A stretch of DNA of 63,512 bases from Calditerricola satsumensis (lineage in GTDB: Bacteria; Bacillota; Bacilli; Calditerricolales; Calditerricolaceae), in contig NZ_BMOF01000007.1 of NCBI RefSeq assembly GCF_014646935.1, positions 1 to 63,512 on the forward strand. The letters are read 5' to 3'. A program made the position numbers and the translations under genes. This document shows, one piece after another, positions 39,474-48,919 of the stretch. Numbering within the stretch: position 1 is the first letter of the stretch; the number at the start of each line of letters is the position of its first letter. The notes beneath the pieces are model-generated. The model worked only from the letters and a program-made list of their open reading frames with translations. It did not search any database and was not told the DNA's origin.

Positions 39474-40402
39474 GCGGGCGTCCGCTGTTTCGCGGCGGGC
39501 GCCTATCCGCCTTCTTTTTGCTTCCCTTTTTGTTGGTGGTGGCGGTCTTTTTTGTCGTTCCCGTCGTGCTGACGCTGCTCGTAAGCTTGACCAACATGAG
39601 CGTGGCCACGGGACTGAGCGGGTACGACTGGGTCGGTTTGGAAAATTATCGCCGCATCGTGCAGGATCCCGTAATCGGCCGAATTCTGTACAACACCGTC
39701 CTGTTTGTCGGCCTGACCTTGGCCCTCTTTAACGTGGGCCTGGCCCTGGTGCTGGCCTTGGCCACCTCCTTCTTGTCCGAACGGTGGGGCAACGCGTTCC
39801 GCGCCCTGTGGCTGCTGCCGCGCATCACCCCCTCGGTGGTGTATGTGCTGATGTGGCGGTATTTTGCTGCGGAACCGCCGTACGGGATTCTCAACCAAGT
39901 GCTTCAGGGGTTGGGCCTTCCCGCTGCGTCCAACTGGCTCCACGAGGCGCCGTGGCCCATGATCATCGCCATCAACGGGTTTGTTGGGGCGTCCATGGGG
40001 ATGATCATCTTCTCTGCCGCCATTCGCGCCATCCCGCGTCACCTGATTCTCGCCGCCCAGCTGGACGGGGCGACGGCGTGGGCCCTTATTCGGCATATCG
40101 TCCTGCCCCACCTGAGATGGCCGGTGCTCTTTGTTGTCGCGTACCAGACGCTGTCCCTTTTGGCGTCGTACGAATACATCCTGCTTACCACCAACGGGGG
40201 GCCCGGCTACTACACCACCGAGGTGTGGGCTTTGTATGCCTTCCACACGGCGCTGTCCAACTACTTCGGCAACGCGCAATTTGGCCAGGGAGCGGCGTTG
40301 GCGTCGGTCCTTGTCGTGATGGGCATTGCCGCTTCCTTCCTGTATCTGCGCCTGTTTCCGTTTCGGAAGCTCACCGACCGGCCCAAAATCGAGGTTTCGT
40401 AA
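39470..40402 (+). CDS. ABC transporter permease (UgpA/MalF-type)
   Basis: A 310-residue inner-membrane permease with six predicted helices starting FFLLPFLLVVAVFFVVPVVL. The cytoplasmic coupling loop (LAAQLDGATAWALIRHIVLPHL) matches the EAA motif. It overlaps the lipoprotein gene by four bases and is followed by its partner permease after about 60 bp. Confidence 0.92.
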   Translation: MSGRPLFRGGRLSAFFLLPFLLVVAVFFVVPVVLTLLVSLTNMSVATGLSGYDWVGLENYRRIVQDPVIGRILYNTVLFVGLTLALFNVGLALVLALATSFLSERWGNAFRALWLLPRITPSVVYVLMWRYFAAEPPYGILNQVLQGLGLPAASNWLHEAPWPMIIAINGFVGASMGMIIFSAAIRAIPRHLILAAQLDGATAWALIRHIVLPHLRWPVLFVVAYQTLSLLASYEYILLTTNGGPGYYTTEVWALYAFHTALSNYFGNAQFGQGAALASVLVVMGIAASFLYLRLFPFRKLTDRPKIEVS

Positions 40403-40462
40403 CCGGATCCCGCGGGTCAAATGGCCCGTTCTTCTCGCGACACGCGAAAGGAGGAGCGGCGA

Positions 40463-41299
40463 ATGCTCGGTGCATCCAGCGAGGTGCGTCGACGTGCCTG
40501 GGTGCCGTGGCTGTTTCTGATCCCCGTCACGTTGCCCCTCGTGTTGTTGTACGTCTGGCTGTTTTTGGCGTCGTGGAGCTCGGGCATGGAGGGGTTGCGT
40601 CCCCTCGGGTGGACGGCGGCCAACTGGTCGTTCCTGTGGGCGCCCGATCCGTACTTGCCCAACATCTGGGCGCTCACGGGCAACACGCTGCTGTTTGCCG
40701 CCCTCGTCACCCTCGGCGAGGTGGGGCTGGCCAGCACGGCGGCGTACGCCTTGTCCCGCCTGCACGTGCCGGCACGGCGGTTGTGGTTGGGGCTGCTGAT
40801 CGTCCTCCACGCGTTTCCGAGCATCACCCTGCTCGTGGCCATCTTTCTGCTCTTGCGCTTCCTTGGCCTCTACGACACGCTGGTGGGCGTTGTTCTCGTC
40901 AAGATCGCCCTCGATTTGCCGTTTCACGTGTGGGTGCTGAAGGGGTTTTACGACCAGGTGCCGTGGGATTACGAGATGGCGGCAATGGTGGACGGGGCCA
41001 GCCGCTTCGCCGTGTGGCGCCGCGTGGTGCTGCCGCTGGTGAAGCCGGGGCTGCTCGCCTCGGGGGTCTTCGCCTTTTTGTCCGGCTGGAACGAGTTTTT
41101 GCTTCCCTATGTGCTGGCCCCGGGCATGGAGACGCAGACGCTGCCCGTCTTTTTAAGCAGCTTGCTGTCGCAAGCCGACGTGGCCGATTACGGCATGGTG
41201 GCGGCGGTGGGCGTCTTTTACATGATCCCCGTGCTGGTGGTGTACGCGGTCATGCAGCGGTACCTGCTGGCGCTGTATACGGGAGGCGTGAAGGGATGA
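40463..41299 (+). CDS. ABC transporter permease (UgpE/MalG-type)
   Basis: A 278-residue permease with six helices. Its EAA loop reads YEMAAMVDGASRFAVWRRVVLPLVKPGL, and the last loop has FLSGWNEFLLPYVL, typical of the MalG/UgpE class. The ATG at 40463 follows AAGGAGG. It overlaps the ATPase gene by four bases (ATGA). Confidence 0.92.
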   Translation: MLGASSEVRRRAWVPWLFLIPVTLPLVLLYVWLFLASWSSGMEGLRPLGWTAANWSFLWAPDPYLPNIWALTGNTLLFAALVTLGEVGLASTAAYALSRLHVPARRLWLGLLIVLHAFPSITLLVAIFLLLRFLGLYDTLVGVVLVKIALDLPFHVWVLKGFYDQVPWDYEMAAMVDGASRFAVWRRVVLPLVKPGLLASGVFAFLSGWNEFLLPYVLAPGMETQTLPVFLSSLLSQADVADYGMVAAVGVFYMIPVLVVYAVMQRYLLALYTGGVKG

Positions 41300-42362
41300 A
41301 GGTGGAACTGGAGGGCGTGACGAAACGCTTTGGCGGCGTGACCGCCGTGGAGGGCCTCACCTTGGAGATTCCCTCCGGCGCCCTGGTGGCCCTGCTCGGG
41401 CCGTCGGGGTGCGGCAAATCGACCACGTTGTACCTCTTGGCCGGCGTGCTCAAGCCGACGGCCGGCACCATCCGCTTCGACGGCCGGGTGGTGAACGACG
41501 TCCTGCCGCAGCATCGCAATATCGGGATGGTGTTTCAAAGCTACGCCCTGTACCCGCACATGACGGTGTACGACAACATCGCCTTCCCCCTGCGCATGCA
41601 GAAGCAGCCGGAGGCGGCGATCCGCCGGCGGGTGCACGACTACGCCGAGCTCGTGCAGGTGGCCCACTTGCTGGACCGCCGCCCTGCGGAGCTGTCCGGC
41701 GGCCAGCCGTGAAGAAGCCGAAGTTGCTCCTGCTGGACGAGCCCCTCTCCAACCTGGACGCCCAGCTGCGCTTGGCCATGCGCGTTGAGATCCGCCGCAT
41801 TCAGCGCGAGGTGGGTATCACGACGGTGCTCGTCACCCATGACCAGATCGAGGCGATGACCATCGCCGACCGCGTGGTGCTGATGGACGCGGGGCGCATC
41901 GTGGCCCATGGCACGCCCTCGGAACTGTATCGGACGCCGCCCAACCGCTTCACGGCGGCCTTTATCGGCCACCCGCCGATGAACTGGTTGGAAGGCCGCT
42001 CCGACGGCCGCCGATTGCACGTGGCCGGAACGGGGTTTTCCATTGAGCTGGATGTCCCTCTGCCCGCCGGTGAATATGACATTGGCGTGCGCCCCCATCA
42101 GGTGGAGCTGACGGCCCCGGGTCAGGGGTTTGCGGACGGCACCGTCGAGCTTGTCGAGCTCTTGGGGCATGAGGCGATGGCCACGGTGCGCGTCGAAGGC
42201 GGCCCGCGGTTGCGCGTGCTGGTGGACGGCGGGGCCCCGCCGTCGGAGGGCCAGCGTGTGGGGGTGCGCGTTGCCCCGCACGCCCTTCACGTGTTCCGGA
42301 AGGACGACGGCCGCCGCGTATCCTTGGCCGGTGGCGAGGCGAACGCGCCCTTGGTACAATAG
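41296..42362 (+). pseudogene. frameshifted ABC transporter ATPase (UgpC/MsmX-type)
   Basis: The first frame (41296-41712) encodes Walker A GPSGCGKST, the Q-loop region and the signature LSGGQ, then stops. The second frame (from about 41709 to 42362) resumes at VKKPKLLLLDEPLSNLDAQLR with Walker B, the switch histidine (VLVTHDQ) and the C-terminal TOBE-like domain. About ten residues after the signature (QRVALARAL-like) are absent. The frame change fits a net loss of 28 nt, because 2 nt stand where 30 are expected. A GTG at 41709 overlaps the stop, so coupled expression of two halves is conceivable but unlikely to be functional. Assembly error is the alternative. Confidence 0.85.
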
Positions 42363-42461
42363 ACGGAGATCGCGGGCAAGACGCGGTGCACGCGTCGAAC
42401 GGACGGCGCGGCAGCCGCGTTTTGTCGTGTCACCCGCGGCCAAGCGGAGGGGCGAGAGACG

Positions 42462-43397
42462 ATGAAGTGGACCGAGATCGCCGTGCACACGACGCACGAG
42501 GCGCAGGAGGCGGTAGCCAACCTTCTGCACGAGGCGGGCGCGGGAGGCGTGGTGATCGAGGATCCCCTCTTGTTGTCGCGTGAGGGGGATCCCACCTACG
42601 GCGAGATCGTGGCCCTCGACCCCGCGGCATACCCGGCGGAAGGCGTGGTGGTGAAGGCCTATCTGCCGCCGTCTCCCCATCTGCCTGAGACGGTGAAGGC
42701 CATCGAGGCGGCGGTGCGCGGCTTGGCCCAATACGGCCTTGACCCGGGGCCGGCCCGCGTCACCCTGGCCGAGGTGGACGAGGAGGACTGGAGCGCGGCG
42801 TGGAAGAAATACTACAAGCCGATCCGCGTCACCGAACGGCTCACGATCCGCCCGGTGTGGGAGCCGTACACGCCTGCGCACCCGGACGAGCGGGTGATCG
42901 TCCTCGATCCCGGCATGGCCTTTGGCACCGGCACGCACCCCACGACGGTGCTCTGCCTGCGCGCCCTGGAGAAGGCGGTACGGCCCGGTGACGCGGTGAT
43001 CGACGTCGGGTGCGGGTCCGGCGTGCTGGCCATCGCCGCGGCCAAGCTGGGCGCGGACAAGGTGCTGGCCCTCGACCTCGATCCGGTGGCGGTGAAGGCG
43101 GCCCGGCAAAACGTGGCCCTCAACAAGCTGGGTGACCGCGTCACCGTGCGGGAGAACAACCTCCTCGACGGCGTGACCGACGCGGCCGATGTGATCGTGG
43201 CCAACATCCTGGCCGAGGTGATCGTTCGCCTGGCCGGTGACGCGGCGGCGCATCTCAAGCCGGGCGGGACGTTCATCGCCTCGGGCATCATTCGGTCCAA
43301 GGCGCCGGCGGTGTTGGAGGCGATCCAATCCAGCGGCCTGTCCATCGTGGAAACGGTTTCCGAGGACGATTGGCTGGCGGTGGTCGCGAAAAAATGA
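42462..43397 (+). CDS. prmA: ribosomal protein L11 methyltransferase
   Basis: A 311-residue SAM-dependent methyltransferase that trimethylates ribosomal protein L11. The N-terminal substrate-binding domain is followed by DPGMAFGTGTHPTT, motif I VIDVGCGSGVLAIAAAKLGA and VANILAEV. The ATG at 42462 follows GGGGCGAGAG. In Bacillus it directly follows dnaJ; here the importer block separates them. Confidence 0.96.
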   Translation: MKWTEIAVHTTHEAQEAVANLLHEAGAGGVVIEDPLLLSREGDPTYGEIVALDPAAYPAEGVVVKAYLPPSPHLPETVKAIEAAVRGLAQYGLDPGPARVTLAEVDEEDWSAAWKKYYKPIRVTERLTIRPVWEPYTPAHPDERVIVLDPGMAFGTGTHPTTVLCLRALEKAVRPGDAVIDVGCGSGVLAIAAAKLGADKVLALDLDPVAVKAARQNVALNKLGDRVTVRENNLLDGVTDAADVIVANILAEVIVRLAGDAAAHLKPGGTFIASGIIRSKAPAVLEAIQSSGLSIVETVSEDDWLAVVAKK

Positions 43398-43442
43398 TAA
43401 AATAACGAGGTTCATAGGGTTACAAGAATGAGGTTGTTTTCC

Positions 43443-44183
43443 ATGCAGCGGTACTGGGTTCCCCGTGAGCGGTTTGCCGGCGACCGGGCGGTGTTGCTGG
43501 ACGAGGACGCCCACCATGCCGTGCGCGTGATGCGCCTGAGGGCGGGCGACGCCGTGGTCGTCTGCGACGGCGAGGGCGGCGTGTGGCGGGCCGAGATCGC
43601 CAGCGCCTCGCCGCGCGAGGTGGTGGTGCGGCTCGTCGAGACCGTGCCGGAGGATCGGGAGCTGCCGGTGGAATTGGCCCTCGCCCAAAGCCTGCCCAAG
43701 GGCGACAAGATGGACCTCATCCTGCAAAAGGGCACCGAATTGGGTGTCGGCTGTTTTGTGCCGCTGGTGTCGGCGCGCACGGTGGTGAAGCTGGACGAAA
43801 AGAAGGCGGCGCAGCGGCAAGCGCGCTGGGCGCGCATCGTGAAAGAAGCCTTTGAGCAGTCCCGTCGCACCCTACTGCCGCGCGTCGAACCGGTGCGGCG
43901 GTGGGACGAGGTGCTCCGGCTCGCCGGCGACTACGACGCCGCACTGCTCGCCCATGAAGGAGAGGGAACGGTGCCCTTGGGAGCGGCCCTCGCTGCCGTG
44001 CGACCGGGGCAGCGCGTTCTTGCCCTCGTCGGTCCGGAGGGCGGTTTTGCCCCGGAAGAGGTGCAGGCGGCGCGAGGGGCCGGGTTTGTGCCCGTGTCCC
44101 TCGGCAAGCGTGTGCTGCGAACGGAAACGGCCGGGCTGTTTCTCGCCGCGGCGTTAACCTACCACTTCGAATTGACGCGCTGA
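43443..44183 (+). CDS. rsmE: 16S rRNA (uracil-1498-N3)-methyltransferase
   Basis: A 246-residue SPOUT-class rRNA methyltransferase. The PUA-like N terminus (MQRYWV... HHAVRVMRLRAGD), SLPKGDKMDLILQKGTELGV and the knot region LALVGPEGGFAPEEV with LRTETAG are diagnostic. The ATG at 43443 is preferred over 43428 because a TGAGG site lies 9 nt upstream and family members begin MQRYF-like. Confidence 0.95.
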   Translation: MQRYWVPRERFAGDRAVLLDEDAHHAVRVMRLRAGDAVVVCDGEGGVWRAEIASASPREVVVRLVETVPEDRELPVELALAQSLPKGDKMDLILQKGTELGVGCFVPLVSARTVVKLDEKKAAQRQARWARIVKEAFEQSRRTLLPRVEPVRRWDEVLRLAGDYDAALLAHEGEGTVPLGAALAAVRPGQRVLALVGPEGGFAPEEVQAARGAGFVPVSLGKRVLRTETAGLFLAAALTYHFELTR

Positions 44184-44225
44184 TCGACCACGCAAAACAC
44201 GCAAAAGAGAAAGGAGGGTGGCGCC

Positions 44226-45572
44226 ATGCCTACGGTGGCCTTCCACACGCTGGGGTGCAAGGTGAACCACTACGAGACGGAAGCGGTGTGGAACCTCTTT
44301 AAGCAGGCCGGGTACCGGCGGGTCGACTTCAACGACGAGGCCGATGTGTACGTGATCAACACGTGCACGGTGACGAACACCGGCGACAAGAAGAGCCGCC
44401 AGGTGATCCGCCGCGCCGTCCGCCGCAACCCCGACGCCGTCATTGCCGTCATGGGCTGCTATGCGCAAACCTCGCCGGCGGAAGTGATGAGCATCCCCGG
44501 TGTCGACATCGTTATCGGTACGCAGGACCGCGACAAGATCCTCGAGTACGTGGAGCGGTACCAGGCCGAGCGCAAACCCATCAACGCCGTGCGCAACATC
44601 ATGAAGACGCGCACCTTCGAGGAACTCGACGTGCCGGCCTTCACCGACCGCACGCGGGCCTTCCTGAAGATCCAGGACGGCTGCAACAACTTCTGCACCT
44701 TCTGCATCATCCCCTGGGCGCGGGGGCTTCTCCGCAGCCGCAAGCCGGAGAGCGTGCTCGCCCAGGCGCGGCAGCTAGTGGAACAAGGGTACAAGGAAAT
44801 CGTCCTCACCGGCATCCACACGGCGGGCTACGGCGAAGATCTGGAAGACTACTCCTTCGCCCAACTGCTGGCCGACCTCATCCAGATCGACGGCCTCAAG
44901 CGGCTGCGCATCAGCTCCATCGAGGCCAGCCAGGTGACGGACGAGGTGATCGCCGTCATCCAGAGCTCGGAGAAGCTGTGCCGCCACCTGCACATCCCGC
45001 TGCAGTCGGGCGACGACGAGATCCTGAAGCGGATGCGCCGCAAGTACACCACGGCGGAGTACCGCGCCAAGATCGAGCGGATCCGCGAGGCGCTGCCGGG
45101 GGTGGCCATCACCACCGACGTGATCGTCGGCTTCCCCGGCGAGACGGACGCCCACTTTGAAAACACCTATCGTTTCATCGAGGAGATCGGCTTCGCCGAG
45201 CTGCACGTCTTCCCGTACTCCAAGCGCAACGGCACGCCGGCGGCGCGCATGCCGGACCAGGTGCCGGAAGGGGTGAAGAAGGCGCGGGTCGACCGGCTCA
45301 TCGCGCTGTCGAACCGCCTCTCCCTTGCCTATGCCCAGCAATTCGTCGGCGACGTGCTCGACGTCATCCCCGAGCATCCCGTGCGCGACCTGCCCGATTC
45401 GGGCCTGTACGTCGGCCACACCGACAACTACCTGAAGGTGGTCTTCCCCGCCGACGCGTCGCTGGTCGGGAAGATCTGCAAGGTGCGCATCGACGAAGCC
45501 GGGCCGGACGAATGCAAGGGTACCCTCGTGCGCGTCCTCGACGACGACGTGCCGATGGCCCACGTGTCGTGA
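44226..45572 (+). CDS. mtaB: tRNA t6A37 methylthiotransferase MtaB
   Basis: A 448-residue radical SAM methylthiotransferase converting t6A to ms2t6A at position 37 of tRNA. The N-terminal UPF0004 domain starts FHTLGCKVNHYETE with the cluster cysteines. The radical SAM motif is CNNFCTFC (about residues 153-160), and a C-terminal TRAM domain follows. The ATG at 44226 is preceded by GAAAGGAGGG. It ends the conserved backbone string before the acetone island. Confidence 0.96.
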   Translation: MPTVAFHTLGCKVNHYETEAVWNLFKQAGYRRVDFNDEADVYVINTCTVTNTGDKKSRQVIRRAVRRNPDAVIAVMGCYAQTSPAEVMSIPGVDIVIGTQDRDKILEYVERYQAERKPINAVRNIMKTRTFEELDVPAFTDRTRAFLKIQDGCNNFCTFCIIPWARGLLRSRKPESVLAQARQLVEQGYKEIVLTGIHTAGYGEDLEDYSFAQLLADLIQIDGLKRLRISSIEASQVTDEVIAVIQSSEKLCRHLHIPLQSGDDEILKRMRRKYTTAEYRAKIERIREALPGVAITTDVIVGFPGETDAHFENTYRFIEEIGFAELHVFPYSKRNGTPAARMPDQVPEGVKKARVDRLIALSNRLSLAYAQQFVGDVLDVIPEHPVRDLPDSGLYVGHTDNYLKVVFPADASLVGKICKVRIDEAGPDECKGTLVRVLDDDVPMAHVS

Positions 45573-45580
45573 AGTCCAGA

Positions 45581-45617
45581 AAACCCGCTTTCCCCTTGTG
45601 GGGAGGCGGGTTTTTTG
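45581..45617 (+). terminator. terminator after mtaB
   Basis: AAACCCGC...CCCC pairs with GGGGAGGCGGGTTT, followed by a T run at 45611-45616. It is a strong intrinsic terminator. Confidence 0.85.
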
Positions 45618-45677
45618 CAACTCCCCTGCAACCCCCTCGTTCTACCCTGTTGCCAGACAAGATGGAGGGGGAAAGCG

Positions 45678-46284
45678 ATGATCGGAAAAAGCGACTGGCT
45701 AGAGCGAAGAAGCCGACTGGCACCCGGCCGCGTGGCCGTCATCGACGGCGATACGGGCCAGCGTTGGACCTATGGTGATCTGCGGGAACGGGCCAACCGG
45801 TTGGCTCGTTTCTTGCATTCGCACGGTGTGGGGAAAGGGGATCGGGTGACCCTGCTCGCCCCGAACCACCTGGCCTACCTCGACATGCTGTGGGCCTGCG
45901 CGCGGCTGGGGGCCATCTTTGTTCCACTCAACTGGCGGCTGGCGGCGACGGAATTGGCCGAGGTGGTGAACGATTGCACGCCGTCTCTTTTGTTTGTCCA
46001 CGCCCGCTTCGCTGACCGGGCTGCGAAACTGGCCGTTCCCCACACGATGGTGATCGAGGATGCAGCGTATCTGGAGGTGCTTTCATACGGGCGGCTTAAA
46101 CGCCTTGACGGTGCCGCTCCTCGTGGCTGGTGGCACCGTGGTGCTGACGGACGGGTTTGATCCGGAGCGGGCCATGCGGATCCTCGATCAGTACGGCTGC
46201 ACGATTGTGCTCATGGTGCCGACCATGTACCACATGATCATGAACGGCGCGGTCCTGCATGTGGATGGCGGGATTGCGTTGTAG
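45678..46284 (+). pseudogene. collapsed acyl-CoA ligase / short-chain dehydrogenase chimera
   Basis: The first frame (from 45678, after GGGGGAAAG) encodes the N-terminal 130 residues of an AMP-forming acyl-CoA ligase (RWTYGDLRERANRLARFL, then VTLLAPNHLAYLDMLWACARLGAIFVPLN). Near 46080 a deletion jumps to HTGGLNALTVPLLVAGGTVVL in another frame, removing the AMP-binding TSGTTGRPKG loop. Near 46244 the ligase text ends in MIM, then NGAVLHVDGGIAL, which resembles the C terminus of a short-chain dehydrogenase. At least two deletions have merged two genes, and no functional product is expected. Confidence 0.82.
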
Positions 46285-46379
46285 TCTCATGGGCCTTTTG
46301 GATGTTCAGTGAAAATCAGGTGATGGGGGGTGGAAAAAATGGCCCATTGGCGCGGTTGGCGTCGCATGTTCCGGGATCC

Positions 46380-46413
46380 AACCCGCTTCCCGAAGAGGGG
46401 GAAGCGGGTTTTC
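46380..46413 (+). terminator. terminator-like hairpin after the chimera
   Basis: AACCCGCTTCCC (46380-46391) pairs with GGGGAAGCGGGTT, followed by TTCG. It resembles the mtaB terminator and would insulate the sigma-54 promoter downstream. Confidence 0.6.
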
Positions 46414-46464
46414 GTGTGGAGATCACCTACCGGCAACGATTTATCCGCCTGCCGAACGGCTGTA

Positions 46465-46502
46465 GCGCAACAGGTGTATCGCGTGGGGAACAGCTGTTGC
46501 GC
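46465..46502 (+). promoter_or_regulatory. candidate activator site (dyad A) for the acetone carboxylase promoter
   Basis: An 8-bp perfect inverted repeat, GCGCAACA (46465-46472) and TGTTGCGC (46495-46502), has 22 bp between arms. Its centre is about 62 bp upstream of the -24 element. The same arms and spacing recur before the thiolase operon. Confidence 0.7.
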
Positions 46503-46542
46503 TTCTCCCTTGTCTTGTGCGCGTTCGCGCGGGAAAACGCCG

Positions 46543-46560
46543 TTGGCACGCAGTTTGCTC
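46543..46560 (+). promoter_or_regulatory. sigma-54 promoter of the acetone carboxylase operon
   Basis: TTGGCACGCAGTTTGCTC matches the -24/-12 consensus: GG at 46545-46546 and GC at 46557-46558 with exactly 10 bp between. It lies about 190 bp before the first acetone carboxylase gene. The leader 46561-46752 holds no gene. Confidence 0.88.
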
Positions 46561-46752
46561 TTTGATAGAGGGTGAAACGCTTTCCAGGGGGAAAGCGTCA
46601 GCTTCATCATCCATCATCAACCAGAGGGGAGGGGGCGTGCGTTTCCGTATCCACCTGAACCCATTTTGACCCTTCATTCAAGCTCTCGCGGTGGCAGAGA
46701 AGCGCGATGACGAAACCATCGCATATCCAACCAGGACAAGGGAGGTTCAAAG

Positions 46753-48888
46753 ATGGCGAGGAGCATTCAGGTGCTGGGGATCGATGCCGGCGGGACGATG
46801 ACGGACACCTTTTTCGTCGACGCGGAAGGGAACTTTGTCGTTGGCAAGGCGCAGAGCACCCCGCAGGACGAGTCGGTCGGCGTGATCAACTCATCGAAAG
46901 ACGCGCTGGCGCAGTGGGGGCTCACCGTCGAAGACGTCTTTCCGCAGCTCGTGACGGCCGTGTATTCGGGGACGGCCATGCTCAACCGCATCGTGCAGCG
47001 GAAAGGCTTGCGCGTCGGGTTGATCGTCAACCGCGGGTTGGAAGATTTCCATCGCATGGGGCGGTCGGTTCAATCCTACCTGGGCTATTCATACGAAGAT
47101 CGCTTGCACCTCAATACCCATCGCTATGATCCCCCCTTGGTCCCGAGGGAGTTGACCTTTGGGGTCACCGAACGGATCGACATGTTCGGCAACATTGTCA
47201 TCCCGCTGCGAGAAGAGGAAGCCTATGAGGCGGCACGAAAGCTTGTGGAATTAAATGTGGAAGGCATTGTCATCAGCTTCCTTCATTCGTACAAGAACCC
47301 CGTGCATGAACGGCGGGTGCGCGACATCGTCCTCGAGGTGGTGCGGGAAGCCGGGAAGGAGATCCCCATATTTGCCTCTGCCGACTATTATCCCGTGCGC
47401 AAAGAGTCCCACCGCACGAATACCACCATCCTCGAAGCGTATGCCGCAGAGCCGTCGCGGAAGACCTTGGTCCGAATTAACGAGCGATTCAAACAACTCG
47501 GCGCCCGCTTCGACTTGCGGGTGATGGCCAGCCACGGCGGAACGATCAGCTGGAAGGCGAAAGAGCTGGCGCGGACGGTCGTGTCGGGGCCGATCGGCGG
47601 CGTCATTGGGGCGCGATCCCTCGGCGAACGTCTCGGCTACCGCAACATCGCGGCCACCGATATCGGCGGCACGAGCTTTGACATGGCGCTGATCGTCCAA
47701 GGGCAGTTCACCATCCAGCACGATCCGGATATGGCCCGGTTGGTCTTGTCTTTGCCCCTTGTGCAAATGGACAGCGTGGGGTCGGGTGCCGGCAGCTACG
47801 TGCGCATCGATCCGTATACGCATTCGATCAAGATCGGCCCGGACAGCGCGGGGTACCGCGTCGGCGTCTGCTGGCCGGAAAGCGGCGTCGAGACCGTCAC
47901 CATCTCCGACTGTCACGTCGTGCTCGGCTACATCAACCCCGACAATTTCCTCGGCGGGCAAGTCAAACTGGATCCACAGCGGGCCCGTAAAGCGATTGAG
48001 GAGCAAATCGCCCGTCCGCTGGGGCTATCGGTGGAGGAAGCGGCCGCGGGTGTGATTGAGCTCCTCGATACGCGCCTTCGCGATCATTTGCGGGCGATGA
48101 TCAGCGGAAAAGGCTATCACCCTTCGGATTTCGTCTGCTTCTCCTACGGCGGCGCCGGTCCGGTTCACACGTACGGGTATACCGAAGGGCTCGAATTCGA
48201 GGACATCATCATTCCCGCCTGGGCGGCCGGTTTTTCCGCCTTCGGTTGCGCCGCGGCGGAATTTGAGTACCGCTACGACAAGAGCCTCGACATCAACGTG
48301 GCGCCGGATGCCGGTGCGGCCGAAAAGCTTGAAGCCGTCAGCGTGCTGCAGAGCGCCTGGAGCGAACTGGCGGAAAAGGTGATCGAAGAGTTCCGCCTCA
48401 ACGGCTATTCGCCCGAAAGCGTCACGCTGTTCCCGGGTTACCGCATGATGTACCGCGGCCAGCTGAATGATCTCGAGATCAATTCGCCGCTCAGCCGTGT
48501 CGAGAAGGCCGAGGACTGGGATCGGTTGACGGAAGCTTTTGAGGAAACGTATGCCCGCGTGTACGCCAAAGCCGCCCGCAGTCCCGAATTGGGCTTCAGC
48601 ATTACCGGCGCGATCATGCGCGGCATTGTGCCGAGCGTCAAGCCGCGCATTCCGGAAGAGCCGCTCAGCGGTCCCACACCGCCGGACGAAGCGTATCGCG
48701 GACAGCGGCCGTTCTACTTCCGCGGGAAATGGGTGAAGGCAGACATCTGGGACATGGACGCCTTAAAAGCGGGCAATCAGATTGAGGGTCCCGCGATCAT
48801 CGAGGCCCCGTCGACGACGCTTGTCGTTCCTCCGGGGTGGAGCACGACGTTGGATGAGCACCGCCTCTTCCATCTCAAGCGCCGTTAA
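46753..48888 (+). CDS. acxA: acetone carboxylase beta subunit (hydantoinase A/oxoprolinase family)
   Basis: A 711-residue protein with an N-terminal hydantoinase/oxoprolinase fold (LGIDAGGTMTDTFFVD nucleotide-binding loop) and a central domain starting ATDIGGTSFDMAL. Its length and its position ahead of a hydantoinase B-type and a small zinc protein match acetone carboxylase. That enzyme carboxylates acetone to acetoacetate with ATP hydrolysis. The ATG at 46753 is 7 nt after GGAGG. Hydantoinase or oxoprolinase activity is the alternative, but the third gene argues against it. The operon is driven by the sigma-54 promoter upstream. Confidence 0.9.
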   Translation: MARSIQVLGIDAGGTMTDTFFVDAEGNFVVGKAQSTPQDESVGVINSSKDALAQWGLTVEDVFPQLVTAVYSGTAMLNRIVQRKGLRVGLIVNRGLEDFHRMGRSVQSYLGYSYEDRLHLNTHRYDPPLVPRELTFGVTERIDMFGNIVIPLREEEAYEAARKLVELNVEGIVISFLHSYKNPVHERRVRDIVLEVVREAGKEIPIFASADYYPVRKESHRTNTTILEAYAAEPSRKTLVRINERFKQLGARFDLRVMASHGGTISWKAKELARTVVSGPIGGVIGARSLGERLGYRNIAATDIGGTSFDMALIVQGQFTIQHDPDMARLVLSLPLVQMDSVGSGAGSYVRIDPYTHSIKIGPDSAGYRVGVCWPESGVETVTISDCHVVLGYINPDNFLGGQVKLDPQRARKAIEEQIARPLGLSVEEAAAGVIELLDTRLRDHLRAMISGKGYHPSDFVCFSYGGAGPVHTYGYTEGLEFEDIIIPAWAAGFSAFGCAAAEFEYRYDKSLDINVAPDAGAAEKLEAVSVLQSAWSELAEKVIEEFRLNGYSPESVTLFPGYRMMYRGQLNDLEINSPLSRVEKAEDWDRLTEAFEETYARVYAKAARSPELGFSITGAIMRGIVPSVKPRIPEEPLSGPTPPDEAYRGQRPFYFRGKWVKADIWDMDALKAGNQIEGPAIIEAPSTTLVVPPGWSTTLDEHRLFHLKRR

Positions 48889-48919
48889 GCCATCACGATC
48901 CTGAAGGAGGATGGTCGAA

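Noticed and set aside
42355-42360. TACAAT as a promoter for prmA
   Set aside because: It overlaps the end of the ATPase reading frame and has no -35 partner.
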